Below, one piece after another: positions 39,970 through 48,569 of a DNA stretch of 64,000 bases. The notes below the pieces were generated by a model. The model searched no databases. It saw only the letters and a list, made by a program, of their open reading frames with translations, and was not told where the DNA came from. Position numbers and translations under genes: made by a program. Each line of letters begins with the position of its first letter. The stretch's first letter is position 1. Source of the DNA: Marinoscillum sp040218045 (lineage in GTDB: Bacteria > Bacteroidota > Bacteroidia > Cytophagales > Cyclobacteriaceae); the NCBI GenBank assembly GCA_040218045.1, contig JAVJQA010000011.1, forward strand, positions 44,264 through 108,263, written 5' to 3'.

Positions 39970-40569
39970 ATGTCAGAGCAAAAAACAACACTTGGTCTCA
40001 ATCTACCTACCGATCCCCGATGGATCAACATTGCGGAAATGAATATTGAGGACATTCTTGTGGATCATGCTTACTGTGAGCAAAAAGCAGCCTCTTCATG
40101 CATATCATTGATTGTACAGTATCCTGAGCGCAAAGAACTGGTAGATATGCTTACTCCTGTTGTGGCCGAAGAATGGGCTCATTTTGAGCGGGTAATAGAC
40201 CAGCTTAACAAGCGTGGTTATGCACTCGGTAAGATGCGCAAAGATGAATATGTAAGTGCTCTCAATGGTATTTTAAAGAAAGGTGGGAGCAGAGATCAAC
40301 AACTGGTGGAAAAGCTTTTGATGAATGCTCTGATTGAAGCAAGAAGCTGTGAACGTTTTAAGATTCTTTGGAAAAACATCGGAGATGATGAGTTGTCAAA
40401 GTTCTACTACGAACTCATGATTTCTGAAGCCGGTCACTATCACAATTTCCTCGACCTTGCAAAAACTTATACCTCTGAAGAATATGTCTCTACCCGATGG
40501 AATGAATTTCTCGAGGCTGAATCCCAAATTATCAAAAACCTTGAGGTAAGAGGGGATAGAATGCACTAG
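39970..40569 (+). CDS. miaE: tRNA-(ms2io6A)-hydroxylase
   Basis: The protein has about 199 residues. It is a ferritin-like four-helix diiron protein: carboxylate and His ligands lie in VDHAYCEQKAAS, VVAEEWAHFERV, EARSCERF and ISEAGHYHNF. The pattern and length are those of MiaE, which hydroxylates the isopentenyl group of a modified adenosine at tRNA position 37. The start is ATG 39970, just after the porin stop; the 39940 alternative runs inside the porin gene. Confidence 0.9.
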   Translation: MSEQKTTLGLNLPTDPRWINIAEMNIEDILVDHAYCEQKAASSCISLIVQYPERKELVDMLTPVVAEEWAHFERVIDQLNKRGYALGKMRKDEYVSALNGILKKGGSRDQQLVEKLLMNALIEARSCERFKILWKNIGDDELSKFYYELMISEAGHYHNFLDLAKTYTSEEYVSTRWNEFLEAESQIIKNLEVRGDRMH

Positions 40570-40608
40570 TCTCGTACTTAAGAATAACCATATCAAAGTC
40601 AATGAGGC

Positions 40609-40729
40609 TGTCTCAAAAAGGTCTTAACAAACAGTCATCCTGAATTTATTTCAGGTTCTTAATCGCGATTTAGAAGATAAAATCAAAGATTCTGAAACAA
40701 GTTCAGAATGACTCTAACCTTTTGAGACA
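40609..40729. repeat. MITE-like element with TGTCTCAAAAAGGT ends
   Basis: TGTCTCAAAA-type ends lie at 40609-40622 and, inverted, at 40717-40729. The inside holds GTCATCCTGAATTTATTTCAG and CTGAAACAAGTTCAGAATGAC (given here as two palindromic cores). The CTGAAAC/GTTCAG core is shared with the elements at 5860 and 10055 although the ends differ. It lies between the ends of convergent genes and may act as terminator for both. Confidence 0.65.
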
Positions 40730-40734
40730 ACATC

Positions 40735-41991
40735 TTAAGTTTTCTGCTTTTTCTTCTTTGCCGCAGGGAATAGAATATTATTCAAAATCAACCGATAACC
40801 AGGAGAATTAGGATGAAGGTTTAAGTCCGTTGGCTGTTCATTCACAAAGTGCTGGTAATCTTCGGGATCATGTCCGCCATAAAAGGTCCAGAAACCTTTA
40901 CCTAATATACCATGGATATATCGAGCTTCTCCTACAGATCTGTTTTCTCCCATAATCACCACATCCGACTTGATAAGAGATTTCCTGAATGAAGTCGTTT
41001 GGCCCATAAAACCCTTGATTGTTTGCTGGTGGTTCTGGGTGAGCATGGTAGGGATTGGATCCCACTTGGCGGAGAATTGAAACAATGAAAAGAAATCATT
41101 TTCCTGTTTTAGGCCACGTTCTCTTGCTTGCATATCAATATTGGAGTACTCATATTCGTATGGGTTCTTTTCCAAATGATAATTTTCAAAAGCAAACGTT
41201 TCTGAGAAATCGAGTTTATGCTGAGCGTTAGGATCCGCAGGATCGCCATCATACATGGATTCAACAATATCCAATCCCTCAGCTGAAAGTGCAATGTCGT
41301 AGGTATCTGTAGCGGAGCACATGGCAAAAAGGAAACCGCCACTGGCTACATAGCTTTTGATTTTCTTCACCACAGATAGTTTCAAATGAGAAACTTTGGA
41401 GAACCCATGTTTTTTAGCTGACTCTTCATACTCACGCTGCTGCTGCTGATACCAGGGAAAATGCTGATAGGTACGATAAAATTTGCCGTATTGACCAGTA
41501 AAGTCTTCGTGATGTAAGTGAAGCCAATCATACTTTGGGAGTTCGTTGTACATGATTTCGTCATCGAAGATCACATCATAAGGGATCTCTGCATAGGTGA
41601 GCACCAGGGTTACTGCATCATCCCATGGTTGTTTACTCTTTGGTGAATAGACGGCTATTTTAGGGTACTTTTCCAATTTCATCACATCCATATTGGACGC
41701 TGGACTGGCGATTTCATTCAAAATACCGTTTGCCTGCGCATCAGAAATAACCTGATAGGATACATTACGGATCACCAATTCATTTTCAATCGACTGCAAG
41801 TGTTTGACCATAAAGCTGCCCCCACGATAATTGAGCAACCAGTCAGCTGGTACATCCTGGGTCAACATCCAATACGTAATTCCGTATGCTTTAAGGTGAT
41901 TCGTCTGCGATTCATCCATAGGAATCAGGATGTAGGCAGATTTGGCATGAAATGAAATAAAAACAATTAGTATGAATAGTAATTTGCGCAT
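40735..41991 (-). CDS. Secreted protein of unknown function (often labelled asparagine synthetase B in Bacteroidota)
   Basis: The protein has about 418 residues with a signal peptide (RKLLFILIVFISFHAKS). Recognisable segments are YILIPMDESQTNHLKAYG, KIAVYSPKSKQPWDDAV, VLTYAEIPYDVIFDDEI, LHLHHEDFTGQYGKFY, SGGFLFAMCSATDT and WTFYGGHDPEDY. The C-terminal half looks like a class I glutamine-amidotransferase-like fold, with Cys in the FAMCSA turn. I recall database relatives carrying an asparagine synthetase B name, yet no N-terminal Cys glutaminase or ATP pyrophosphatase motif is present and the protein is exported, so that name should not be trusted. Confidence 0.65.
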   Translation of the reverse strand: MRKLLFILIVFISFHAKSAYILIPMDESQTNHLKAYGITYWMLTQDVPADWLLNYRGGSFMVKHLQSIENELVIRNVSYQVISDAQANGILNEIASPASNMDVMKLEKYPKIAVYSPKSKQPWDDAVTLVLTYAEIPYDVIFDDEIMYNELPKYDWLHLHHEDFTGQYGKFYRTYQHFPWYQQQQREYEESAKKHGFSKVSHLKLSVVKKIKSYVASGGFLFAMCSATDTYDIALSAEGLDIVESMYDGDPADPNAQHKLDFSETFAFENYHLEKNPYEYEYSNIDMQARERGLKQENDFFSLFQFSAKWDPIPTMLTQNHQQTIKGFMGQTTSFRKSLIKSDVVIMGENRSVGEARYIHGILGKGFWTFYGGHDPEDYQHFVNEQPTDLNLHPNSPGYRLILNNILFPAAKKKKQKT

Positions 41992-42074
41992 CCCACTTTT
42001 CAAATTTTATTAAACCAACGCTAAATCAAAACGCATAGTTCTCATTAACTTTCCCAACTTATAAAGGTAACCTA

Positions 42075-43310
42075 ATGAATATTAGAGAAAACGTCAAAGA
42101 AGGAATAAAATCCATCAAAGCAAATAAACTTCGTACTTTTTTGACGGCTGCTATCATTGCCATCGGAATTACTTCCCTCGTAGGGATACTTACAGCTATT
42201 GAAGGCATTCAATCATCCATCAATAGTAGTTTTTCAAATCTAGGTGCCAATACCTTCGATCTTGAAAGTGTGCGGTCTAATAGAGGTTCCAGAGATGGCA
42301 AGGATGCAAAGGTATTTCCTCCACTGACTTTTGAAGACCTTAATCGCTTCAAGGAGAAGTTTGATGCAGGAATTGTTAGTGTCAACGCTTATGTAACCGG
42401 AATTGCTGAGGTGAAAAGAGGATCCAAAAAGACCAATCCGAATTCCAGGGTCCAGGGTGGTGATTACGATTACCTGGTAGTGGATGGATATGACATCAAA
42501 GAAGGAAGGGCGTTTTCAAGAACTGAAGTGGACAATGGAGCCATGGTGGTAATCATTGGTCGTGAGATTAGGGATGATCTGTTTGAAAAAGCAGAGAACC
42601 CGATCAATGAAAACATCAAGTTTATGGGTGGTAAGTTCAAGGTAGTTGGTGTATTAGAGCCTCAGGGAGGTTCCAGTGGTGACGGAAGCGTGGACAGAAT
42701 GTGCCTGGTGCCAACATTAACAGCAAGAAAGCTAGCTGCAGGGAGGCAATTGAATTATGAAGCTACGGTATCTGTGGCTAACCCAGCGGCAATGGATGGA
42801 GCTGTTGGAATGGCTACAGGCCTAATGAGAGCAATTAGGAGAGATCCTGTGAAGCAGGAGGATTCATTTAGGATCCAGCGCAACAGATCTCTGGCCGAGC
42901 GACTGGGAGATATTACGGGATATTTAAGAATAGGTGGTTTTACCATTGGTTTTATTACACTCCTTGGTGCTTCCATTGGTTTGATGAATATTATGCTGGT
43001 GTCAGTAACCGAGCGCACAAGAGAAATAGGAGTACGAAAAGCACTGGGTGCAACCCCTCTGAAAATAAGACAGCAATTCTTGATTGAAGCTATTGTGATT
43101 TGTCAAATGGGCGGATTTGGTGGTATCATTTTGGGAATTGCCATTGGAAACCTCGTTTCTGTTTTGATCAGTGATGGTGGTTTTATAGTCCCTTGGGTTT
43201 GGATATTGTTTGGAGTGAGCATAGGTATGATCGTTGGTTTGATCTCAGGCTATCTTCCAGCATATAAAGCTTCAAAACTTGATCCTATAGATTCATTACG
43301 ATTCGAATAA
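42075..43310 (+). CDS. ABC transporter permease (MacB/FtsX family)
   Basis: The protein has 411 residues. The N-terminal helix NKLRTFLTAAIIAIGITSLVGIL precedes a periplasmic MacB-like domain of ~220 residues, followed by three C-terminal helices of the FtsX domain with VTERTREIGVRKALGATP and LPAYKASKLDPIDSLRFE. It belongs to permeases of the MacB type for lipoprotein, peptide or drug export. No ATPase gene is adjacent in the window, so its partner is encoded elsewhere. The apt gene follows after 3 bp. Confidence 0.88.
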   Translation: MNIRENVKEGIKSIKANKLRTFLTAAIIAIGITSLVGILTAIEGIQSSINSSFSNLGANTFDLESVRSNRGSRDGKDAKVFPPLTFEDLNRFKEKFDAGIVSVNAYVTGIAEVKRGSKKTNPNSRVQGGDYDYLVVDGYDIKEGRAFSRTEVDNGAMVVIIGREIRDDLFEKAENPINENIKFMGGKFKVVGVLEPQGGSSGDGSVDRMCLVPTLTARKLAAGRQLNYEATVSVANPAAMDGAVGMATGLMRAIRRDPVKQEDSFRIQRNRSLAERLGDITGYLRIGGFTIGFITLLGASIGLMNIMLVSVTERTREIGVRKALGATPLKIRQQFLIEAIVICQMGGFGGIILGIAIGNLVSVLISDGGFIVPWVWILFGVSIGMIVGLISGYLPAYKASKLDPIDSLRFE

Positions 43311-43313
43311 TTC

Positions 43314-43835
43314 ATGATATCAGACAAATTATCAAAGACAATTAGGGATGTTCCAGATTTTCCGAAACCAGGCATCCTATTTAAAGATATTACCCCTGTA
43401 CTCGCCGACCCTTCGTTGAGTGCTGAGGTAAGCTCAGAATTTTTCAATTACTGGAAAGATCGTGGAGTAGAAGCTGTGGTAGGCATTGAATCCAGAGGGT
43501 TTATTTATGGGCTTCAATTGGCACAGCAGTTGGGTGTTCCATTTATTCCTGTTCGAAAAGCCGGAAAACTTCCTTTCAAAACCATTAAACATTCCTATGA
43601 CCTGGAGTATGGGTCGGCCGAAATCGAGATTCATACGGACGCCATCAGTGCAGGGCAGAAGGTTTTGATTCATGACGATCTACTTGCTACAGGAGGCACT
43701 GCTAAGGCTGCAGCAGAACTTATCGGGAAAATAGGAGGAGAGGTTGTGGGGTTTTCATTCCTGGTTGAACTGTCTTTCTTAAATGGCTCAAAAGCACTTA
43801 ATGGAGCGGAGGTGCATTCCTTGGTGAGTTTTTGA
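43314..43835 (+). CDS. apt: Adenine phosphoribosyltransferase
   Basis: The protein has 173 residues. RDVPDFPKPGILFKDITP at the N-terminus, AVVGIESRGFIYG, VPVRKAGKLP-like VRKAGKLPF, the adenine/dimer segment YDLEYGSAEIEIH and the PRPP loop VLIHDDLLATGGTAKAA make a complete APRT. It salvages adenine to AMP. It is translationally close to the permease gene upstream. Confidence 0.95.
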   Translation: MISDKLSKTIRDVPDFPKPGILFKDITPVLADPSLSAEVSSEFFNYWKDRGVEAVVGIESRGFIYGLQLAQQLGVPFIPVRKAGKLPFKTIKHSYDLEYGSAEIEIHTDAISAGQKVLIHDDLLATGGTAKAAAELIGKIGGEVVGFSFLVELSFLNGSKALNGAEVHSLVSF

Positions 43836-43862
43836 TAATTTTTTTTCGAGAGATTGATAGGA

Positions 43863-44216
43863 TCACTCAATGATCATTATCTCTTTTGCACGGTCAAGTG
43901 CATCAAATCGGATACTCAGACGTTGAGGAGTTTTAATGTCGCAGGTATCACCGGGAGTCAGGTTGTAGTAGAAAAACTTTTGTGTTCTCCGGTAAAGTTC
44001 ATGCTCACTTGGCTGACCTAAAAACTTCTTAATTTGTGCCTGACCTTCGCCCAGAATTTGATCTTTATGATTCACCAGCACCTTTGCCAATTCGACTTTT
44101 GATTGATCACAATACCGGATCTCAACTTTCCATAAGTCAGGATCAAATCCTTCAATTTTCGGTGTTGAATAGCAGGAACACAGTAGAACCAATAACAGAC
44201 AATAGATTGCTTTCAT
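43863..44216 (-). CDS. Small lipoprotein of unknown function
   Basis: The protein has about 117 residues with a clear lipoprotein signal (YCLLLVLLCSC, lipidated Cys probably at 13 or so). The mature part has DPDLWKVEIRYCDQSK, LGQPSEHELYRRTQKFFYY and a PGDTCDI segment; it resembles small BamE/SmpA-like outer-membrane lipoproteins in the LGQPSEHE turn, without certainty. The start chosen is ATG 44216, 1 bp past the stop of the sterol-desaturase-like gene. Confidence 0.65.
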   Translation of the reverse strand: MKAIYCLLLVLLCSCYSTPKIEGFDPDLWKVEIRYCDQSKVELAKVLVNHKDQILGEGQAQIKKFLGQPSEHELYRRTQKFFYYNLTPGDTCDIKTPQRLSIRFDALDRAKEIMIIE

Positions 44217-44217
44217 C

Positions 44218-45438
44218 TTAGGAGGCCATTCTGATTTTTTGTACAGCACGGCTCGCAAAGTAAAACCAGAATGCTGAAATGAATGTAAATCCTGCCATTA
44301 TTATCATGATGTAGTTGGTAGGGATAAGGTAAACCAACACGAAAGCGCACATTGGAATGCGCAAATATTCGAGGTTCATCCATTTTGACTTTTGATCCAA
44401 AATGATCCCAAATTGAGTGACTGACCAGATAATTAGTCCCGCATAAGCAAGTTTTTGGTACAATATAAGGTCGTCTTGAGTGAACAAGAACAATGAAGTA
44501 ATAACAAGTATAGCAATAAACTGGGCTAGTATGTATATACTGATTTGCAAGGCAGGAGCTGAATTGTACGTGGTATAATCTTGTGTTACTTCCGGTGCAG
44601 CCTGATATCCACCCAATTCCCTTGGTTGCCATCCCGGCTTGTTCCAAAAAATTCCAAGCTTGTCTTTTACCCCGGGAGTTGCTACGATTTGGTGGTACAT
44701 ATCCGCATAGTGCTGAAGGTTGGCCCAAACAGGGTTCCAGGTATTCAGTGGTTTCGTAATACCATAAGTGGGTTTTTCTTCTTCCTCTTGGAATGTGCCA
44801 AACAACCTGTCCCAGATGATTAAAGATCCTGCATGGTTTTTATCAATGTACTTTGGATTACGGCCGTGATGCACCCGATGATGAGAAGGGGTATTAAAAA
44901 TCAACTCTATAGGTTTGGGTAGTTTTCCGATGGTTTCTGTATGAATCCAAAATTGATACACCGTATTCAGTGCACTGATCAATAGGAAAGTAGTGGTATC
45001 AAACCCAAGTACGGCCAATGGAATGTAAAACCAAAAAGTCCACAATCCCTGGAAAGAACCTTGCCTTAGTGCAACCGAAAAGTTATAATCTTCGCTTTGA
45101 TGGTGGACCACATGTCCACCCCACATCACGTTCACTTCATGACTCATTCTATGTGCCCAGTAGTAACAAAAGTCAACTAAAACCCACAAAAAAGTAACAC
45201 TCCACCAGGTCACGGGGATTTCCATAACGGCCCAATGCTCGTAAACTGCTGCATAAACAGCAAGTGTTATTACTTTGATAAATGCGCCAGTGACTTGCTG
45301 TGTGATACCGCAGGAGATGTTTGTTACTGCGTCATTGAGCCGGTAAATATGCTTTTTAGAGAAAAATTGAATGAGTAGTTCAATGGCAATCAGCAGGAAA
45401 TAGATGGGGATGGAAAGTATGACGGGGTTAATGTTCAT
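44218..45438 (-). CDS. Sterol desaturase/fatty acid hydroxylase family membrane protein
   Basis: The protein has 406 residues. Several membrane helices hold the His-box set of the family: HRMSH, HVVHHQSEDYN and HHRVHHGRN, with a further HTETIG motif between. These ligate a diiron centre for oxygen-dependent hydroxylation of lipids. The length, with three extra C-terminal helices, is similar to alkylglycerol monooxygenase-like relatives. The substrate is unknown. The downstream small lipoprotein gene starts right after the stop. Confidence 0.85.
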   Translation of the reverse strand: MNINPVILSIPIYFLLIAIELLIQFFSKKHIYRLNDAVTNISCGITQQVTGAFIKVITLAVYAAVYEHWAVMEIPVTWWSVTFLWVLVDFCYYWAHRMSHEVNVMWGGHVVHHQSEDYNFSVALRQGSFQGLWTFWFYIPLAVLGFDTTTFLLISALNTVYQFWIHTETIGKLPKPIELIFNTPSHHRVHHGRNPKYIDKNHAGSLIIWDRLFGTFQEEEEKPTYGITKPLNTWNPVWANLQHYADMYHQIVATPGVKDKLGIFWNKPGWQPRELGGYQAAPEVTQDYTTYNSAPALQISIYILAQFIAILVITSLFLFTQDDLILYQKLAYAGLIIWSVTQFGIILDQKSKWMNLEYLRIPMCAFVLVYLIPTNYIMIIMAGFTFISAFWFYFASRAVQKIRMAS

Positions 45439-45495
45439 CTTTCAAAGATAGTCGTTATGCATACTAAATTCCAATATCCTGATTCCCGGTCAACC

Positions 45496-45536
45496 AATGT
45501 AAGGCTGTTGGTAGGAAATCCCAACAACCTTACATT
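45496..45536 (-). terminator. Long hairpin downstream of osmC, no U-tract
   Basis: AATGTAAGGCTGTTGG and CCAACAACCTTACATT pair over 15 of 16 positions around a 9-nt loop. It lies 8 bp past the OsmC-family stop codon. Without a T-run it may serve as an RNA stabiliser or a weak terminator. Confidence 0.4.
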
Positions 45537-45543
45537 CAGTTCA

Positions 45544-45966
45544 TTAAGAATTGCTAAAGGAGAAGTCCAATGAGATGGCAGCATTAAGCAATTTGGAAAT
45601 AGGACAAATGGACTTGGCCTTTTCAGCTATTTCCTTAAACTCTGACTCACTGATTTCAGGAACCACGGCCTTCATTACCAATTCACTACTGGTTATTTCT
45701 CCATCCTCAAAATGCACGGTAGCTGTTACATCCAGGGTATCTGCCGTGTAGTTGGCTTCATTGAGCAGGAAGCTAAGCTGCATGGCAAAACAACCTGCAT
45801 GAGCTGCGCCAACCAATTCTTCCGGGTTAGTTCCGTTCCCATCTTCAAAGCGTGTTTTAAATGAGTATTGAGTATTTTCAAGCACTCCACTTGGTGTGCT
45901 AAGGGTTCCTTTTCCGTCTTTTCCGCTTCCTTTCCAAACGGCTGTTGCATTTCTATTGAATTTCAT
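45544..45966 (-). CDS. OsmC-family peroxiredoxin
   Basis: The protein has 140 residues. It has the OsmC fold with peroxidatic Cys in GAAHAGCFAMQLSFLL and resolving Cys in AKSICPISKLLNAAI, and the N-terminal AVWKGSGKDGKGTLST characteristic of the OsmC branch as opposed to Ohr. It reduces organic hydroperoxides using dithiols in the cytoplasm. It stands alone with its own upstream region. Confidence 0.9.
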   Translation of the reverse strand: MKFNRNATAVWKGSGKDGKGTLSTPSGVLENTQYSFKTRFEDGNGTNPEELVGAAHAGCFAMQLSFLLNEANYTADTLDVTATVHFEDGEITSSELVMKAVVPEISESEFKEIAEKAKSICPISKLLNAAISLDFSFSNS

Positions 45967-46085
45967 GGTTATTGAGTTATGGGTTCGAATTTGGTAAGTA
46001 AACAGCAGGGGAGAGAATTGGTTTGAAGAGTTTGGTTTATCTCGACTGATAGCAACTAATTTTCAGCACCTATAATACAGGTATA

Positions 46086-46274
46086 TTGAATATTGATACA
46101 CTTAGAAGAGATCAAATGTTGTTAGTATCAAAAACGTTGTCTTTTGCTTCCAAAATCGAATCCATTTATTCCTTAAAAGTAAGAAATGATGCATCCTTTG
46201 AAAAGGATTATTTAGCTGGAAAATATGGTGCAATACCAGGTGAAAATAAAAATCAACTTAAATTATTTAATTAA
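46086..46274 (+). pseudogene. Short orphan reading frame, perhaps a C-terminal remnant
   Basis: A TTG-started frame of 62 residues ends with KVRNDASFEKDYLAGKYG and AIPGENKNQLKLF. The tail looks like the end of a longer protein; no upstream part was found in any frame. It lies just before the broken transposase, in a patch of remnants. I do not recognise the family. Confidence 0.25.
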
Positions 46275-46279
46275 TTTGA

Positions 46280-46815
46280 AGCTCCACTGTGTATTGGTTG
46301 GACGTGTTTGTTCGGGATTGTTATTTTAATGTACTAATAGAGAGTTTTAGGTATTGTCAGAAGCATTTGGGGATGAGAATTCATGCCTTTTGCCTTCACA
46401 TGTTCATTTGATCTTTAGTGCCACCAATGATAATCCGGGAGACCTGATCAAATCTTCCAAAACATTTACTTCCAAAAAGATGCAGTCAATGATTTTGGAA
46501 GATCCGCAGGAAAGTCGAAAGGAATTTTTAATATGGATGATGAAAAGAGCAGGCACGAAAAACAGTAATGTTCAAAATGGTCAATTCTGGCAGCAGCATA
46601 ATCAGCCAATAGAACTTTGGAGTGCCAAGGTTATAGATTAAAAAGTTGCTTATGTTCATGAAAACCCGGTAGAGGCCGGTTTTGTGCTAGAGCCAGAGCA
46701 TTGGAAATACAGTAGTGCGGTTGACTATGCAGGAGGCAAGGGTCTACTGGAAATAGAGTTTCTGGATAGCATTGGCACGAGCTACAAGCTCGCGCCAGTT
46801 AGGGTAATTATTTGA
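46280..46815 (+). pseudogene. REP-associated tyrosine transposase (RAYT, Y1 family), broken
   Basis: The frame starting about 46280 reads TVYWLDVFVRDCYFNVLIE and GMRIHAF; a frameshift near 46370-46395 moves to a second frame with LLPSHVHLIFSATND (the HUH His pair), FTSKKMQSM, ESRKEFLIWMMKRAG, FWQQHNQPIELWS. A TAA at 46639-46641 then interrupts VID(stop)KVAYVHENPVEAGF, after which the same frame runs on through WKYSSAVDYAGGKGLLEIEFL to a stop at 46815. The order matches RAYT proteins, which cut and join REP hairpins as single strands. The 5' end, the frame and one codon are damaged, so it is inactive here. Its last codons overlap a REP hairpin. Confidence 0.8.
46774..46796. repeat. REP hairpin, copy inside the transposase 3' end
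   Basis: A 23-nt unit with arms GGCACGAGCT and AGCTCGCGCC around ACA. The arms pair at 9 of 10 positions. Identical units lie at 47540-47562 and 47735-47757; a degenerate inverted one lies near 47350-47379. Confidence 0.75.
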
Positions 46816-46878
46816 TCAACTTGTTATTAATAAGTTTTATTTGTTGCAAGAGCAATAAATCATGAAAAAGGAGAAAAT

Positions 46879-47346
46879 ATGATGAAGCATAACCTCTCTT
46901 TCTACACGGCATACAATCAATTCTATATAAGGGATAAGGATTCGAATGGTGATACCGGATCCCCCACTTTTTGGTCCCAAGAAGCATTTAAAGATAGACT
47001 GGCAGAAGGTGATGGATTGTTGGGGGTGTCGACTGAAAGCTACGGATTTATCAATGGATATTTATACCTATTAGAAAAACCGAAGGATCTTACAGAACTA
47101 GATGTATTTGATCATGTAGTTGAAGCAAGTGTACAAATTAAATCAGGGGTACTACAGATTATTGATTGTCCAAATTCATCGGTTGAATTAGAAATAAAAT
47201 TATCACCGGGCGTATACCGAGTAAGAATATATTCTCTGGGACTTGGCACAGACGAAGACGATGAAGGAGATGATTCATACATTATAGAACTTTGGCCAGA
47301 TTCAAAACAGAACAGAAAGGTAATTAAGAGATGGAATAAAAGTTGA
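46879..47346 (+). CDS. Small acidic protein of a widespread family of unknown function, possibly immunity-type
   Basis: The protein has 155 residues, acidic, with no signal. Segments YNQFYIRDKDS, FWSQEAFKDRLAEGDGLLGV, FDHVVEASVQIKSG and LSPGVYRVRIYSLGL followed by YIIELWPDS form a pattern I have seen in small stand-alone proteins of many bacteria, some close to toxin-immunity or competence-inhibitor (ComJ-like) genes. The family has no firm function. It lies in the remnant-rich patch with REP elements, which suggests recent arrival. An ATG at 46882 is also possible. Confidence 0.6.
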   Translation: MMKHNLSFYTAYNQFYIRDKDSNGDTGSPTFWSQEAFKDRLAEGDGLLGVSTESYGFINGYLYLLEKPKDLTELDVFDHVVEASVQIKSGVLQIIDCPNSSVELEIKLSPGVYRVRIYSLGLGTDEDDEGDDSYIIELWPDSKQNRKVIKRWNKS

Positions 47347-47455
47347 TCAGGGCCTTAGCTGGCGCTTCTTCCCTCGTGCTGATTACTCCAAAGTTCGAAA
47401 TAATTCTGTGTCAACAATTTTTTTCAGACTCTATTCTTTGTCTAGGACGAGAGAA

Positions 47456-47765
47456 TACCTACTACGCAGCACATAAAACATAAATCTTTCTATTTTTAGC
47501 TTGATGAGTAGGAAGTATAAATTCATAAATCTAGGCATTGGCACGAGCTACAAGCTCGCGCCAGCTAGGGTCTTCCTCCTTTTTAATTGACATATACACT
47601 TCATTTAGTGTATAGCTATTTTAGGACGAGACAGCATATTTGCTCATAGGTACCTACTACACAGCATATAAAACATAAATCCTTCTATTTTTAGCTTGAT
47701 GAGTAGGAAGTATAAATTCATAAATCTAGGCATTGGCACGAGCTACAAGCTCGCGCCAGCTAGGG
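47456..47765. repeat. Two 115-bp direct repeats, each ending in a REP hairpin
   Basis: 47456-47570 and 47651-47765 agree at nearly all positions (starting TACCTACTAC and ending GCCAGCTAGGG) and are offset by 195 bp. The REP unit is at the end of each. A partly matching TAGGACGAGA precedes both copies. The surrounding gap 47347-47903 holds no gene; the first part (47350-47379) has the degenerate inverted REP. Confidence 0.8.
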
Positions 47766-47903
47766 AAAGAATAAATAAATGCCCAGGGAGCAACTGCAAA
47801 AGATGACGATTATCAAAGGTCATTTATCCTTCCAACTGATGGAGAAAAAATATTATCCTTTATCCTCTTTAAACTTGTATTGAAATAAGTAATTAAAGTG
47901 TAA

Positions 47904-48461
47904 ATGACTAGTTATCAGAAATTATCTATGCACTTCACCGAAAATAAAAAGCAGATTGATATGAAAGTTATTAAATGGATAAAAGCCCTTTGGAAAGACC
48001 CCGTTAGCAGTAAAATCATTGCTGCGGTTATCCTCGGATCAGCCTCAGTTTGGTTGGTAGTGTTTAAAAACTTAGTCAGTAAGAGGTTTGCATATCTAAT
48101 TACTGAAAAGGTAACTATAAATCTTGCGACACTTATAGTAGCTGCATCAATGATCTTAATAGTGCATTATTATCTATTGAAAATTAAAGTATCAAAAGTC
48201 AAAAAGAGAGCCTCTGTCCTACACTCATCAGTGGATCCTGTAAAAGTAGAAATGGATAAAATCAAAGCAGAACATCAACAGGAAATAGAACAAAAAATAC
48301 TTGCTAAGGTACAGCCACTTAGCAATCATCCTGATGAAGCATGGAAAGTCTTTATGGGATACGGACTGACTGGAAAAGACTTACAAAGGTTCTTATACAA
48401 ATACAGAGAACAATTAGATCAAAGCCTTTATAGAAAAATAGCTATTAGAATTGCTGATTAG
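47904..48461 (+). CDS. Small two-helix membrane protein of unknown function
   Basis: The protein has 185 residues. Two hydrophobic segments (KIIAAVILGSASVWLVVF and INLATLIVAASMILIVHYYLL) flank a short loop. A cytoplasmic part follows with a charged coiled coil (DPVKVEMDKIKAEHQQEIEQKI) and a helical C-terminal domain. Helix-loop-helix membrane proteins with a cytosolic tail are common in defence and toxin-like cargo, but nothing specific is recognised. The start could also be at 47961 (ATG before KVIKWIKALW). Confidence 0.55.
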   Translation: MTSYQKLSMHFTENKKQIDMKVIKWIKALWKDPVSSKIIAAVILGSASVWLVVFKNLVSKRFAYLITEKVTINLATLIVAASMILIVHYYLLKIKVSKVKKRASVLHSSVDPVKVEMDKIKAEHQQEIEQKILAKVQPLSNHPDEAWKVFMGYGLTGKDLQRFLYKYREQLDQSLYRKIAIRIAD

Positions 48462-48569
48462 TAAATTGCAAGACCGGAGGCAGAGGGTCTTTAGAAAAAA
48501 GCTTGACTTGTTGACAGGGAAGCATATAGGCATACCAAAACAGCACATTGCTGAACTTAAGAGATTTGA

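Noticed and set aside
44213..44728. 171-codon minus-strand frame overlapping the sterol-desaturase-like gene
   Set aside because: Alternative frame of a gene with clear His boxes; composition is that of a shadow frame.
48462..48569. Coding remnant between the two-helix membrane protein and the SRPBCC gene
   Set aside because: One frame reads like a short helical peptide (LLTGKHIGIPKQHIAELK), but there is no start, no continuation and no known family.
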